Assembly: GCF_964204865.1 (NCBI RefSeq)
Contig: NC_135251.1
Span: 13,020,001 to 13,084,000, forward strand
Source: Styela clava
Lineage: Eukaryota; Chordata; Ascidiacea; Stolidobranchia; Styelidae
Reading direction: 5' to 3'
Length of the DNA stretch: 64,000 nt
Both the position numbers and the translations under genes were made by a program. Below are positions 22,801-34,474 of the stretch, in pieces (position 1 is the first letter of the stretch; each line of letters opens with the position of its first letter). Below the pieces are notes generated by a model. That model was not told the origin of the DNA. It ran no database searches and worked only from the letters and a program-made list of their open reading frames with translations.

Positions 22801-25160
22801 TTTGATACCCTCGGTTTCTTCAGCGAGTCTAGTCACCTTACATAGCTTTCTTCAACAGGTAAATCCGTCAATGCCCATTTCATACAGAGCATCTAAACTC
22901 AGAAGCTACGTGGAAGCCATTCCCATCATTCGTCAATAGGTCACTATTTTGTTCATCATTTAACGCTTCAGAAAATTTTGTTTGATTTCGCCCTCATTTC
23001 AAACAAAAAAATCCGGGTTTGCGAGTGACGCCTGGGCGTGAAATTCCATTCTTCGCTTGTAAAGCTGAACAACAATCGAGGAAGACTCTTGTGGGTCACT
23101 CTTGACAGAAATTGTTGTAAATATATCAATCATTAACACTATCATTCAGTGTTAGACAATGCTAATGTTTAAAATTTCAAAACTCATGATATGAATGGCC
23201 AAGTTATATTTCCTGCTATAATACATGATTGTTTTTGGACGAGAAATGGCCATATGTATCGATTTGCTAAATAGTTGTTGTTGTTTGGCGATTTTTTTCC
23301 GGGAGGGGGAGATGAAATTGATGTCTCACTGTAATACTGCACATTCCGACAATTTCTCTCTGGAACGAAAGGTCAATTCATCATAAGTTATGTAGTTATT
23401 TTGTATATATTTTCGTGTTCACATATTTGAGCATTGCTCACTTGTTATTACTTCTGATTGGGCTATTGTGATATTGCTAATACTTAGTAAAACGCGTTTT
23501 TGAAGTAAATAAAATATTTTCTGGACTAATATTTTAACAAATATATATGATTTTTAAGAATAATTATGGTTGGAGAACAATGGTAAATAATTTATTAATC
23601 AGCATTTTAAAAATACTAAAAAGTTTCATAACACCATACCATATATGGGCATCCGAAACTGGCTGGCTAACTAATCACATACATGAGAATGGACTGGTAA
23701 CCGGAAAATAGGCCGTGGTACGCCATGTGATTAGACCGTCTTATCGGCTTTCCTCTGCCGAGATAAATATGAAAATCTTATCCAGAAAATTTTCACCAAC
23801 AAATTCACACAGCTGGCTTTTAACCATTTTTAACACTTTTGTTTAAAGTCCCAGTCGAGGAAAATGTCAATATACTGTTCTGCATTATAGAAATCAATGA
23901 GATTGTTTTAACATACAACGGAGCGACTTCCACCATATTAAACTCTGAATCGTAATGAAAGTTCAATACAGCAAACGTCTTCGTAGACGCCTTAATCAAA
24001 CACCTTTATGTACAGAACCGACTATAGTTCCATACACGCCCATTTGATAAATACTAACTCTACAGGTTGTTTAATGTCAATATTATTCGAACGAGAGAAA
24101 TAGTTTGCGACAGATTGATATGGGTTCAAAGCCTTATGATACTGCAGTTTAGTTAAGAGTGTAATATGGATGCGAATTTAAGCCTACAAAGTTTTGTAAA
24201 CCTTGCCGCTACTATGCTCATATGTGCAAGATACTGTTAGGGATAGTGTGCTCGCTTTGAGAAAATATTCATGAAATGTTATTATTTTTCTCTGAAGTAT
24301 GTCGCAGCTGAGCTTTGTGGCGAAGTTGAGTAATTAAGTGAAATGAGAAAAATTAAATTGATAAAATCTTTCCGATCGAAAAGTTATGAATTTGTAATTT
24401 TATTGCGAGTACTGTCAACCAAAGGAGTGAGACAATATTCAGAGTGGGCCAAGGTATTGAATGGTTCTCGAATGAAATAGCTTATAAAGCTAGTACGAAT
24501 GGAAGTGGAATATCTGATGTGAATATAGAAGTTGAAACGGTCTTACAAGGTTCTTGTCAACATCTAACGTTAGTTGGTTTTTACAGCCTTGAAATAGTGG
24601 CATCACAAGTTCAAACGGTTACGACAGTAAAGGTTGTCTCAACATGTTTCTACGTTATTACATAAATTCTGCTGGAAACATTTCATTGGACGATAATGTT
24701 TGATTTTATGGAGTACAATTACAGCTGGGTGATTTGGATCGAGCTGGTTCTTATCACAATTTTTTTCGAAACTGTGATGATTTGACCAATTGAATTGCAA
24801 GTGCGTGAGCAGCCAGCCGCAGACTACTATGTTTTAAAAGTCGACCCAACGTAGCCCACCAAATGGTTACAGGTGTTACACTGTGGTTGAGGTGCTGTAT
24901 ATAGTTTGAACCACAGCATTCTTTCCACAGGAGAGGTCAATGGCTGTACGATAGGAACCGAAAACGTTTGTGCTATGTTGGATTCGATTATAATACATCT
25001 AGTTTCTACGATTCCTATTTTTCGGCCGCATGTATTGTAATTTATATATATATTTTTTTTTAAGCTTCGTATTGAAACAAAGTTTACAGTGGATGACAGT
25101 CCGCATAACTCCTTTTTCGATTTATTATGATTATTTGTTTCGCAGAATATACTTGAAGAT
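22801..25160. other. Intergenic between divergent genes, no gene seen
   Basis: Gap between the 5' end of sulfotransferase C (minus) and the cystatin-like gene (plus). It must hold both promoters. I see a repeat fragment at 23645-23770 (ACTGGTAACCGG, GGCCGTGG) related to 15800-15890, and no supported exon. Confidence 0.45.
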
Positions 25161-28100
25161 ATGAAATTGAATTTATTAATATCCTGTATAGTTGTTGTGT
25201 GCGGAGTCGCACATTCCTGGTATCAACAGGATGACGAACTGGTTGACCTGATATCAAGACGAGTGGTTGACATAATGGAAGAAGAAATGAAAATTCCGTT
25301 AGTTTACCTGCACACTTTGAAAATGGAAAAAGAGGTCAATATACTGTCGTTACAGTCAGTTTTTCTCGCTTGGTAGCTTACTGAAGGATAAATTTAATTA
25401 GAACTAACCGAGTCAAATCATATTTTAGATAACTGTAGCCCAAGTCTAACCAATCTTCAAACTAGGCTACACCTTCAGACTTCTCCGGCGGGCGGTTTAT
25501 GACTTGAATTTAGTCCAAGTCAAATTATTTTTAAGTCCTAAAGTTAGCAGTGATGTAAAAGGTATTCGTACAAAAGACTACAAGGGTGATTTCCCGCGAC
25601 ACGCTTCGAGATAATCCACCTTTTATGACCAACCAAATAAATCAATTCGAATTCTAATAGAAACTTAATGACTCCTTTTTTTGTTCAACTTGTTCAATTT
25701 TTCGCGAGTATATCCTGGTTTTATATTAACCTGATCAAATCTTTCATTTAGGCAAAGCTCGGGGATGGTTCCCGATTCTTTCTCACATTTGAAGTGGCAT
25801 CTCCAATAGATGGAAATAAGATATGCGATGCCGTGTATGTGGAAGACACCAAATCAGTACCTTATTACGAGTGTTATGAACCAGAAGAGATTGACGAGCC
25901 TGAGGAGGGAATCGACGATTCAGATCCTTTCGTGTACGAAAGGGATGACATTCCTCTTGATGACGGGGAGGCTGACGACGATGATGATTCCCAATATGAT
26001 GATTGCTCGAGTGAAGACAGAGCGGTGAGTTTAAAATAGAAAAAAAAGAGTTCTGCTGCTTGCTTCCTCCCAAATCGACGAATCCTTCTTTTATTGCGAT
26101 TTCAATTCATTACAGCATGATATACTCAATGGACAGCATAATAAATATGATATACTTTTGGAATGTAGCGATATCCACGAACCCGTTCTTGGAATGTTGC
26201 GGTATCAGCGAACCCGTTTTTGTTTTAGACGTTAGACGACCGCGGTGACCATACATTTGAACCCACGTACATTTGAACCCATGTGTATATCCGCGGGTTC
26301 AAAAACCCGTGGGTTAGGTTAGTATGGGTTCAAATATCCGCAAAACAAAAAAAATTTCCATAGGTGCAATAGTATGCAGGTGCAATTGTCGTGGGTTCAA
26401 ATGTACGTGGGTTCAAATGTACGGGAACCGACGACCGCAGATGTCGGATAGCGTTATATTTGGCGTTTCAAAAGTTTTAGATTTATCTAAATATTCTAAA
26501 GCGTGCTATGTTAATGCAGCTTACGCGGTGACATGCGTATAGTTTCTGAAACGATAGAACCAATTGTTAGTGAGTTCCATATAAAAAAGAGCCCGTCCTT
26601 GAAATATTTGAATCCCACCACTGAATACAGTTGACTGAAGCGAGCCTGTTGGAGTAATAGCAATGCTTGCGACAGGATCCAACAACATTATAAATTGATT
26701 TAAAATACTGTTTTAGAATACATTGCCCATCTTCTGATGAAAATCATGACCGTCATAAGTTAAAATATAATCATTTTATAAATGAATAAACCCACATTTT
26801 TTCTCATCCACATATAATAATTGAGGATACATATATATATATATATATTAAGATTGAACTTGCTTTATATGTTGTATTTTTAATCGACGATTTCATATGT
26901 AAGGTACTGCGGTTGACATTCACCCGAACATCCTAAAACATAGATATATATAAAAAAAAAAATATCGCAAGCACTTTGGTATGTGGCATATATTGCTTTG
27001 CACCATTACGTTAAAAATGCAGTTCATTCGCTGTGAATTTACTTCACATTATTTCAATACTGTTTTAATAGTACCATAAAATGAAAAACAAGAAGACAAA
27101 TATAACTGAATCTGCTTTTATGTTTTAAATTGTAAGTGTAAACTACCAAATTTTTTTTCGATGCCTTCCTCCAGGAGTAAAAACCATTTTAGAACAGATT
27201 TAATCAGAGTTGTGGAGTTTGGCATATTTTCACTGCAGTCACTGCCGGAATCGTTTTTGAATTCTTGAATTTTGAATTCTCCGGAGTCGGAATTTAGAAC
27301 TTTCAATAGTGGTAGAAATCCCATTCGAAAACCATTAATTACACTGTGCAACACTAAAAAAAGTACAGGGTATCTGCAGCAATTTTTGTATACATAATAA
27401 CTTAGAAAATTTGTTTCTGGCTTTCTTTTTGTTGAATTAGGTATAGTTTTTGCAAAATTGACACAGTCGTGAATTTCAGTAAAAACGTCAAAAATGGGTT
27501 ACTGCCGTCTTTGCGGTCACATAATATGTGTATTATATTATAAATCTTGAGAGAAAAACACAGTTTAATATACACATATTATGTACATTATTTATTATTT
27601 GCAAAACACAACAGCCTGTTTCAACCAAAAGTCCATCAGGTGTTTTTTATTCAAATAGAATTGTAGTAGAATTTGTGTACATTAAACTGGCAGGGTAGTA
27701 ACTAGCTGTAATGAGTTTACAACAGTGTAGCACCAAAAGAAAGTTTGTATGCTTAATGTTATACTTTTCTAGTTTCAGTTTATTGAATTATGTGACTTAC
27801 CAGTTTGCAACAAATTACTACTCATAGCTAGGCCCCACTGCTACTACTGGAAAGACCTACCCTGATGTGCAGATGTAACATAAGTACTAGAGTGGAAGGC
27901 AAGGGTTATAGTATAGGCTTTGACGATGACTTCAAGACAGTGCAAAAATGATCCAAGCAAATTCTGCTACATATATGGCGAATTAACATTTGCTAAAGAA
28001 AGGCGCAGCATTACCAGCCATATCAAGAAATTGTACAAGGCGTACTTTCATTGTCATATAGGAGACCAAGACAAATCATGGGCTCCTCATGCCTGTTGCC

Positions 28101-30664
28101 TTACATGTGTGAAAACATTGAGCGCATGGTATGCAAAAAAGAATGTTCACATGAAGTTTGGTGTGCCAATGATTTGGCGAGAGCAGAAAGATCATTCTAA
28201 TGATTGCTATTTTTGTCAGCAGGACTATACCGGCTGTACAACAGCAAAAAAGAAGAAACACATCGTTTACCCAAATTTGCAGTCAGCAATACGCCCAGTT
28301 GGGCACTCAAAAGAATTACCTGTACCAAAACCCCCTGATCAGGAAATGTGGAGTTCAAGCAGTGGGGATGAACATTGCAGTGATGGAACAGTAGGATTTT
28401 CTGATTCAGAAAGCAATGATAAACCAATACTATTTTCTCAAGATGCTCTAAATGACTTATGCAGAGATCTTTATTTAACCAAAGACAAAAGTGAACTTCT
28501 TGCATCAAGGCCTAAAGAACGAAATCTTCTTGGAAAAGGGGTGAAAATAACATTATACAGAAAACGTGCACAAAACTTGCATGTTTATTTCACTCTGGCA
28601 GATGATTTATGCTTCTGCAATGACATTGTTGGACTTTTTGAACAACTGGAAATACCATATGATAACACCAACTGGCGACTTTTCTTAGACGCATCCAAAG
28701 AAAGCATAAAAGCTGTTTTGCTCCACAATGGTAACACCCTGCCATCTGTTCCTACAGCTTACAGCACAACTATGAAAGAATCATATGAAAATTAAAAACA
28801 ATTTTAACAAGCATACAGTATAACGTCTATAAATGGCATGTTTGTGCAGATTTCAGGGTTATAGCCATGCTCACTGGCCTTCAGTCAGGCTATACTAAAT
28901 TTTGTTGCTTCTTGTGCTTATGGGACTCTAGAGCAAGAGTTGAACACTATGTACGCAAGCACTGGCCCGCTAGAGATGAAATTGAGCAAGGAAAACATAA
29001 CATCAAACACAAACCACTTCTGCAAAGTGATAGAATCCATTTACCACCTTTGCATATTAAACTCGGTTTGTTCAAGCAGTTTGTGAAAGCACTGGACAAG
29101 GATTCCTTTGCATTTGCATATCTTGCAGAAAAGTTTCCTTCCTTAAGCCGAGCTAAAATAAAAGAAGGTATCTTCATAGGTCCCCAAATTCGAAAAATTG
29201 TTCTTGATGAAACTTTTGACACACATCTCACGAGAAAAGAAAAATGTGCCTTTGAGTCATTCAAGAAAGTTTGTGATAACTTCCTGAGAAAACATCGTTC
29301 AGAAGACTATGTGCAAGTTGTGAATGATCTAATGCGTCATTTTCATGATATTGGATGTAACATGTCTCTAAAAGTTCATGTGCTCCACTCTCATTTGGAT
29401 TTTTTTGCTGCGAATCTTGGCAATGTGAGTGATGAACATGGCGAAAGATTCCATCAGGATATTTCAATAATAGAGAAACGTTTTAAAGGAAAATGGAACA
29501 CTGGCATGTTGGCAGACTACTGCTGGAATTTAAAAAAGGATGCTGCCACTCTACACAAGAGGGTTAAGAGTACAAATGTTGTTTAAACTGGTGAATTCGG
29601 TTTTTTTTTTTCAAAATAAATATTAATAAAATACATGAAAATGGTACCTAATCCAGAGAAATAAATGTCAGATTTGGAATCAACATACTTTTCTTACACC
29701 GAGACAGGTCTTATATATCTTGTACTTTTTTTTCACTTCAAATTTGTTGCACAGTGTTATTTTAACTAAGCGTTCATATCAGAGGCAATGGACTTGTCAA
29801 TCAAAATTTGATTTTTTCGGATTTCGGATCTAGAAAGGGAGTCAATTTTTATACCTCAAGTCGGAGTCTATTCTTGATTTCCCGGTTCCAAAGCCCTGAT
29901 CATAATTTTAAAGTAGTTCTTAGTTTGTTCTTTCTTGCATTCAAAATAATGCATGTTGTTTAGGCTGCTTTATTTGGGCTTCGGCTGTAATTTTTTTTAG
30001 AGCTTGCTCAGGGAAATTGTGCACGACTTAAATAAACAAGTTGACGAAACAAACGATGAATTTGATATGCCGGATCCACTTGGAATGGATATGGGCAATT
30101 TCAAACAAGGTCATTTCGAAGGTGCATCGATATCATCGTGCAAAAAGATGGAAGTACAAGATGGAATGAAATACAAAGTAGAGATGAAGGCAAAACAAGA
30201 CCACGTGGTGAGTGTGATGGCAAAATCAGAAGCTAGTTTTTCCTATCTTTATTAAATATACATTCTCTAAGCCAAATCCATGACTCTCAATCAAACAAAT
30301 TGGTTAACTAATGGCTGAAAATCATATCATAAGCGCTATAAGCAGACAATGGACATGACCATTTGTTATTCAGCTCACTAACTGGCAAAACTTTCTCAGT
30401 TGATAACTACATCGCGACCTGGTTTTACTAGTGGACTATACATGTTTAGTTCGCTTTCGTTTTTATTAACTTAACAATCGGAAATAAAGATCTAGTGGCA
30501 AACCAAGCGTAATAACAAAGAAAATAGCACACGATGGGAATGTAAACTGGTTTACTTCATATTTGTATTAACAATATTTACAGAAGGAGACATGTCAAAT
30601 CATTCTGGTAGGAAAAATCAATGCACTCAAGATCACCAAAAACCAGTGCCAAGGCCAGAACTGA
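25161..30664 (+). CDS. Secreted two-domain cystatin-like protein with acidic linker
   Basis: Four exons, 25161-25334, 25752-26024, 30001-30207 and 30584-30664, all in phase 0 with GT-AG borders: 244 aa plus TGA. Residues 1-18 form a signal peptide (MKLNLLISCIVVVCGVAHS). Residues 20-95 look like a cystatin fold: a helix (ELVDLISRRVVDIMEEEM), then KLGDGSRFFLTFEVAS where cystatins have QxVxG and the next strand, then two Cys. Residues about 101-147 are almost all Asp/Glu. Residues 150-244 repeat the plan: helix LLREIVHDLNKQ, SCKKMEVQDGMKYKVEMKAK, and CQIILVGKINAL...NQC. The inhibitory QxVxG is degenerate in both, so protease inhibition is doubtful. AATAAA follows at 30854. Intron 2 (4 kb) hosts a transposon. 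The family call is by pattern only. Confidence 0.6.
26246..26430. mobile_element. Mutator-like MITE with 10-bp flanks
   Basis: 185-base imperfect palindrome with arms built of TACATTTGAACCCACGTACA and its complement. Flanks are ACGACCGCGG (26236-26245) and ACGACCGCAG (26431-26440), 9 of 10 identical, a length typical of Mutator-like target duplications. It lies in intron 2 of the cystatin-like gene. Confidence 0.7.
27342..29756 (+). mobile_element. 2.4-kb DNA transposon, 12-bp perfect ends, TTA flanks
   Basis: Left end CACTGTGCAACA (27342-27353) and right end TGTTGCACAGTG (29745-29756) are perfect inverted repeats. Inward similarity continues (A-rich tract, then AAAGTACA on each side). Both sides are flanked by TTA (27339-27341 and 29757-29759), consistent with a 3-bp duplication as in PIF/Harbinger-type elements. 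The interior carries the two-part gene at 27920-29586 and nothing else recognisable. The element sits in sense orientation in intron 2 of the cystatin-like gene. Superfamily assignment is tentative because the protein does not show a classical DDE core that I can point to. Confidence 0.7.
27920..29586 (+). pseudogene. Repetitive transposon-borne protein gene broken by one frameshift
   Basis: First part 27920-28795 (291 aa then TAA); second part open from 28789 to 29586 in the -1 frame, overlapping by seven bases in the A-rich GAAAATTAAAAAC. The N-terminal part has paired Cys motifs (SWAPHACCLTCVKTLSAW; DHSNDCYFCQQDYTGC) suggestive of zinc binding, and an acidic Ser-rich linker. The C-terminal part has GYTKFCCFLCLWDSR, LHIKLGLFKQFVKAL, IKEGIFIGPQIRK, HSHLDFF and SDEHGERFHQDI. 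I recognise this as a widespread, high-copy uncharacterised family of arthropods, cnidarians and others, usually one continuous protein, so this copy carries a single indel. Function unknown; the location inside terminal inverted repeats implies a role in transposition. Confidence 0.7.
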
Positions 30665-30853
30665 GAACATGAAGATGGCGAAGATTTATTTTGTAGTGGA
30701 TTTTGATCAGTGTTCAGAAGCCATTTTTTTAATTCTAACTATTAATCATTAGCATTAACATGACAAAATACATAATAATTCAAGATGCTGCTAATACATA
30801 TAAACTATGTGATTATGAGTTTTAACTTTGAGGTTTGTTCAGTACTAGTCTAG

Positions 30854-30859
30854 AATAAA
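30854..30859 (+). promoter_or_regulatory. Candidate poly(A) signal of the cystatin-like gene
   Basis: AATAAA 190 bases after the TGA at 30662-30664, on the coding strand, in a suitable AT-rich 3' UTR setting. Confidence 0.45.
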
Positions 30860-30864
30860 GCATT

Positions 30865-33800
30865 TTTATACGACTCACGACTCTGAGCTACTCCTTACTT
30901 AAACAAGGCAATGCTCAAATGTGCTGACACAAAAGCCAGAACGAAGTAGTATTTATTAAATCTTTTACAGTTCAAAGTAAAAAACGAATCCCACAGATCG
31001 CAAATTTTTTTTTAAATAAGTATAGTAATGGCCTTCTAACGACAACAGCAATCCTTAACCACTGAAAATTGGTCCAGTAGCTGAAGAGAAAGGTGAATTT
31101 TTTCGCAACAACAAGAAGAATACTAACTACAAACAATAATACTAACAAAACGATCCATAGATCCACTTTGTGTCTCAAAAACTCGCCTGTAATCGTTACT
31201 GGAACTTACGGATAACAAAATTTCGGTGAGCCGAAGCTGTTGAGGCGGAGAAGAGTTCCATCGTACTCTGAACTGTTATGAAAACTATGTCAAACATGAA
31301 CCCATATGAAGTCATGGGTCAGATTGAAAATTGCGAATGAGAGTAGCTGAGATGAACACTTACAAGCATCAATGTTTAAGCAGTCAACATTTTGACATGC
31401 GGAGTCGGAAGTTAAATTTTCAATATGTCGGGACCGAAATTCCCCTGGATCCGACTACACCGATAGCAAGTCTGAAATCAAAACACAATCGATATTGAAT
31501 GCAAAGTTCTTACGAATTCAAGCGGAGCTGCTCAGACTGACGAGCTGATTGCTACCACGCAATCGGAGATGTAATTTTCTCACAGCGTACCGTTTTCGGA
31601 TTACAACCGTTTTAGTAATCATCAAATTCGGATTGTGCAATCGCGCAATCAAATTCTGATCGAAGAATCACCTCGACAACAGCCGTCAGAAGACTAAGAT
31701 TAACTTGCTTGTTTTTAGCTTTACATATCCCAGGATTTGATATAACCAATAAAAATTCCCAACTAGAATGGCTCCACACACGAGCCTAGCACATTTTCAT
31801 TGGAGTTTTAGCCCGATCATTTTTCTTAAATCCAATGAGTGGCAATTTCCAATTCCCGACGACCTTGCTACGGCGATGAGTCCATGAATCGTCTAGCACC
31901 CGATTGTTTTATGAATATGCGATATTTGAATACCAAAATCCACCCTAGACCACAATAAAACACATGTTCTTAATTTGATGGTTTTTCTTTTGCGATAATT
32001 CAGTTTAACAACAACGCTTCAGGTCACACTCGATCGACCAAGCACGAAAGAAAAGCTGGCAGAATCAAACATGCTTGATCGAGCACTGAAGCGTGAGAGA
32101 TTGTAATCAAATAATGCAAAAAGCTCGAAGTTGTTGTACATAAGTACATTTTCGCCTTAAAAATACGATTCTGACAAATTCTTACTCAATAAAACACGAA
32201 ACAAAGAAGTGAAGAAGATATTTAGATCAAAAAAGTTGCTACAATATGTCGACAAAAATAGAGAATTTCAGTATAAATGATATGGAGAAAAAGTAGACTT
32301 GGAAAAAGGGGGTATATTTGATCAACTACAAAAACTTTTCTGACAAATCTGCAAAGATGATTACGCAAATATAGTACCATGATTCAAACATATTCATCCA
32401 GATACAAAATTCTGAATCTCATACACATACACAGGGTGAAGGAGACAAGCCTGCCCTATCTATGCGCCATGCCTGGCATACAGGAGTTATATATGATATC
32501 AGCTTGATCTTGTAAGATAATCTTTCACTGATGAAAAAAAGTAGTTACTGATTTTATCAAAATATTGAAGAAAAAAGAAAATAATAAAATTCAAAGTGTG
32601 AACACCATGCTAATGGAAGAAGAAAAATAAATAGCTTGAATAGTAAAAAACAGCCACGCAAGTACAGCACTCTCATATTCATACAGACAAAAAATTTAGA
32701 GCAATAATCATGAAAAATTGTCACATTTCTTGAATACAAAATCTCTTCAATTTCCAAACAAATTGGAAAAAGTCCAAATTTGATTTTAAAATAAGAAAAT
32801 ACAGATTCAAAATATTACCCTAAAACAACATCATTTCCAGTGACTCATACAAGAGACATATTTTAATAGCAAATTAAGTTTTAAGGGTATGATGATTAAG
32901 AATAATGTCAAACTGAAAATATCCCTTCGAAAACCCAGTAGTTCCCTACGAAATAAAAGCTATGCTTGGAACAACAGCATGAAAAATTTTCCAGGAAGAT
33001 ACATAGCTGTCAACAATTTAACAGCGTATGTCCAGATTTTTTTGCATAACAAAAAATTATTGAAAAAATTGAAAAAGCTCTAACCTGGCTTTTGTGTATT
33101 GAGGTTACTAGCAATGATATAACTTGCTCGATCATACAACATGCACAGATTATTTGAATCTATGAAGGATACATTTATAAAAAGTGACACAGGAACAGAG
33201 TGGAAATATAGAAAAAGTTACAAAACAGCAGCAATGTAATATATTCGCTCCTGAAAAAGTGAGCAAATTGTCACCTTGTTCATGCTTGAGCAACAGTAGA
33301 ACAATAGATGTTTAGAACAGCAATGATGCTTAAGTTAATCTTGGTTAATTGGTTAATTGAAGTCTATTTTCCATGTTGACATAAATATTTTTCAACATTT
33401 AATTCAAAAACTGACTAGGTACATTGGGCAAGAGATAACATTGGTTTCAAATTTAGAATGAACCAAATTGTTGCGGATGAACAAAGTTTTGAGTAAAAAA
33501 TACACATCATAGGAGATAAAATATTACTACATTATGTCAATTATATCAGAAGTGTGAAATACATTTCTTGGAATATTTTTTTAAAATACATATAATTATT
33601 TTACGATTTAAATGAAAAGATGATGATTTCTTGACACAGTAAATTAGAAAATGATTTGAAAAACAAATGTAAACACCAATTCCCACATACCTACACCTCA
33701 GAATAAATAAAATAAATTTTTAACCAACACCAAAGTAGGAAAAAGTGCACAAAATGGAATGTGGCAGATTTGTATAGCAAAGCAAGCATAGAAAAAAATT

Positions 33801-34182
33801 GAAAATTTAATATAATTAACAAGTTATTCAACACTTCTTCCTAAAAATGCAATCCAATATCACATTGGATCACCTGGAAGATTGTTTCTGATAAAAAATA
33901 TGTGCTAGGCACAATACTTGTGGAAAACAGCAAAATTTGCATTGAAAAAAGTGGAAACTCCCATACACTCACTTGCTCCAAAATTTTTACAATTTCTAAA
34001 AACTAAGATTTTTGTGATTCTGATCTATACGTGAAATTTTCTTTCTGATCACAAACTCTCCAGAAAGATGTCAATATTGAAATAATTCGAAATTCTGCCA
34101 TGCGTGTGATTCAAATTCAAATAATATATGTTGCAAATACTTCAGAAGTCACAGAGAAATTAAGAGTCTTCAAAAAACATCA
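30865..34182. other. Convergent intergenic region, no supported gene
   Basis: Lies between the 3' ends of the cystatin-like gene and MARF1. Mostly AT-rich. A minus-strand frame at 30972-31186 encodes a hydrophobic stretch (IVLLVLLFVVSILLVV) and could be joined to an ATG segment at 31210-31261, but only by a 23-base intron, which is too short to trust. A GC-richer block near 31480-31720 is partly open on the plus strand. I cannot assign either. Confidence 0.4.
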
Positions 34183-34188
34183 TTTATT
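34183..34188 (-). promoter_or_regulatory. Candidate poly(A) signal of MARF1
   Basis: AATAAA on the minus strand about 290 bases past the TAA at 34475-34477. Confidence 0.35.
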
Positions 34189-34474
34189 ACAAAAAATACA
34201 GAATCTGACCAATGACCATGACCACAATAAATTTCTGGGTCATCAAAAATGATTTCCAAAATAATCAGGCTGGCAGGTGGTTGAAATTTGAAATCAAATT
34301 TATAGTTATGGAAAATGTAAACCAACTAGAGACCACCAACCCGCGAAGACACTCTTTTTCCAGTGCAAGAGTTTGAAAATGATCTACACATGATATTTCA
34401 TAAAAAAACTTGTTATATATGGTGTATTCCGTACATAATTTGAAACAAATGCACCGAATCTCCATGATATTGTC

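Larger units (their letters stand above)
27205..29898. repeat. Possible older hAT-like repeat split by the 2.4-kb transposon
   Basis: CAGAGTTGTGGAG at 27205 and the inverted TTCCAAAGCCCTG ending at 29898 look like a diverged pair of hAT-type ends about 280 bases apart once the 27342-29756 element is taken out. The interior has CCGGAGTCGG-like and GTCGGAGTC-like motifs. The 8-bp flanks do not match well. Confidence 0.3.

Noticed and set aside
25783-26073. 96-aa minus-strand open frame opposite the acidic linker
   Set aside because: Low-complexity GAT/GAC codons give open antisense frames; splice sites and phases support the plus strand.
28197-28508. Minus-strand open frame within the transposon gene
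   Set aside because: Shadow of the plus-strand coding sequence.
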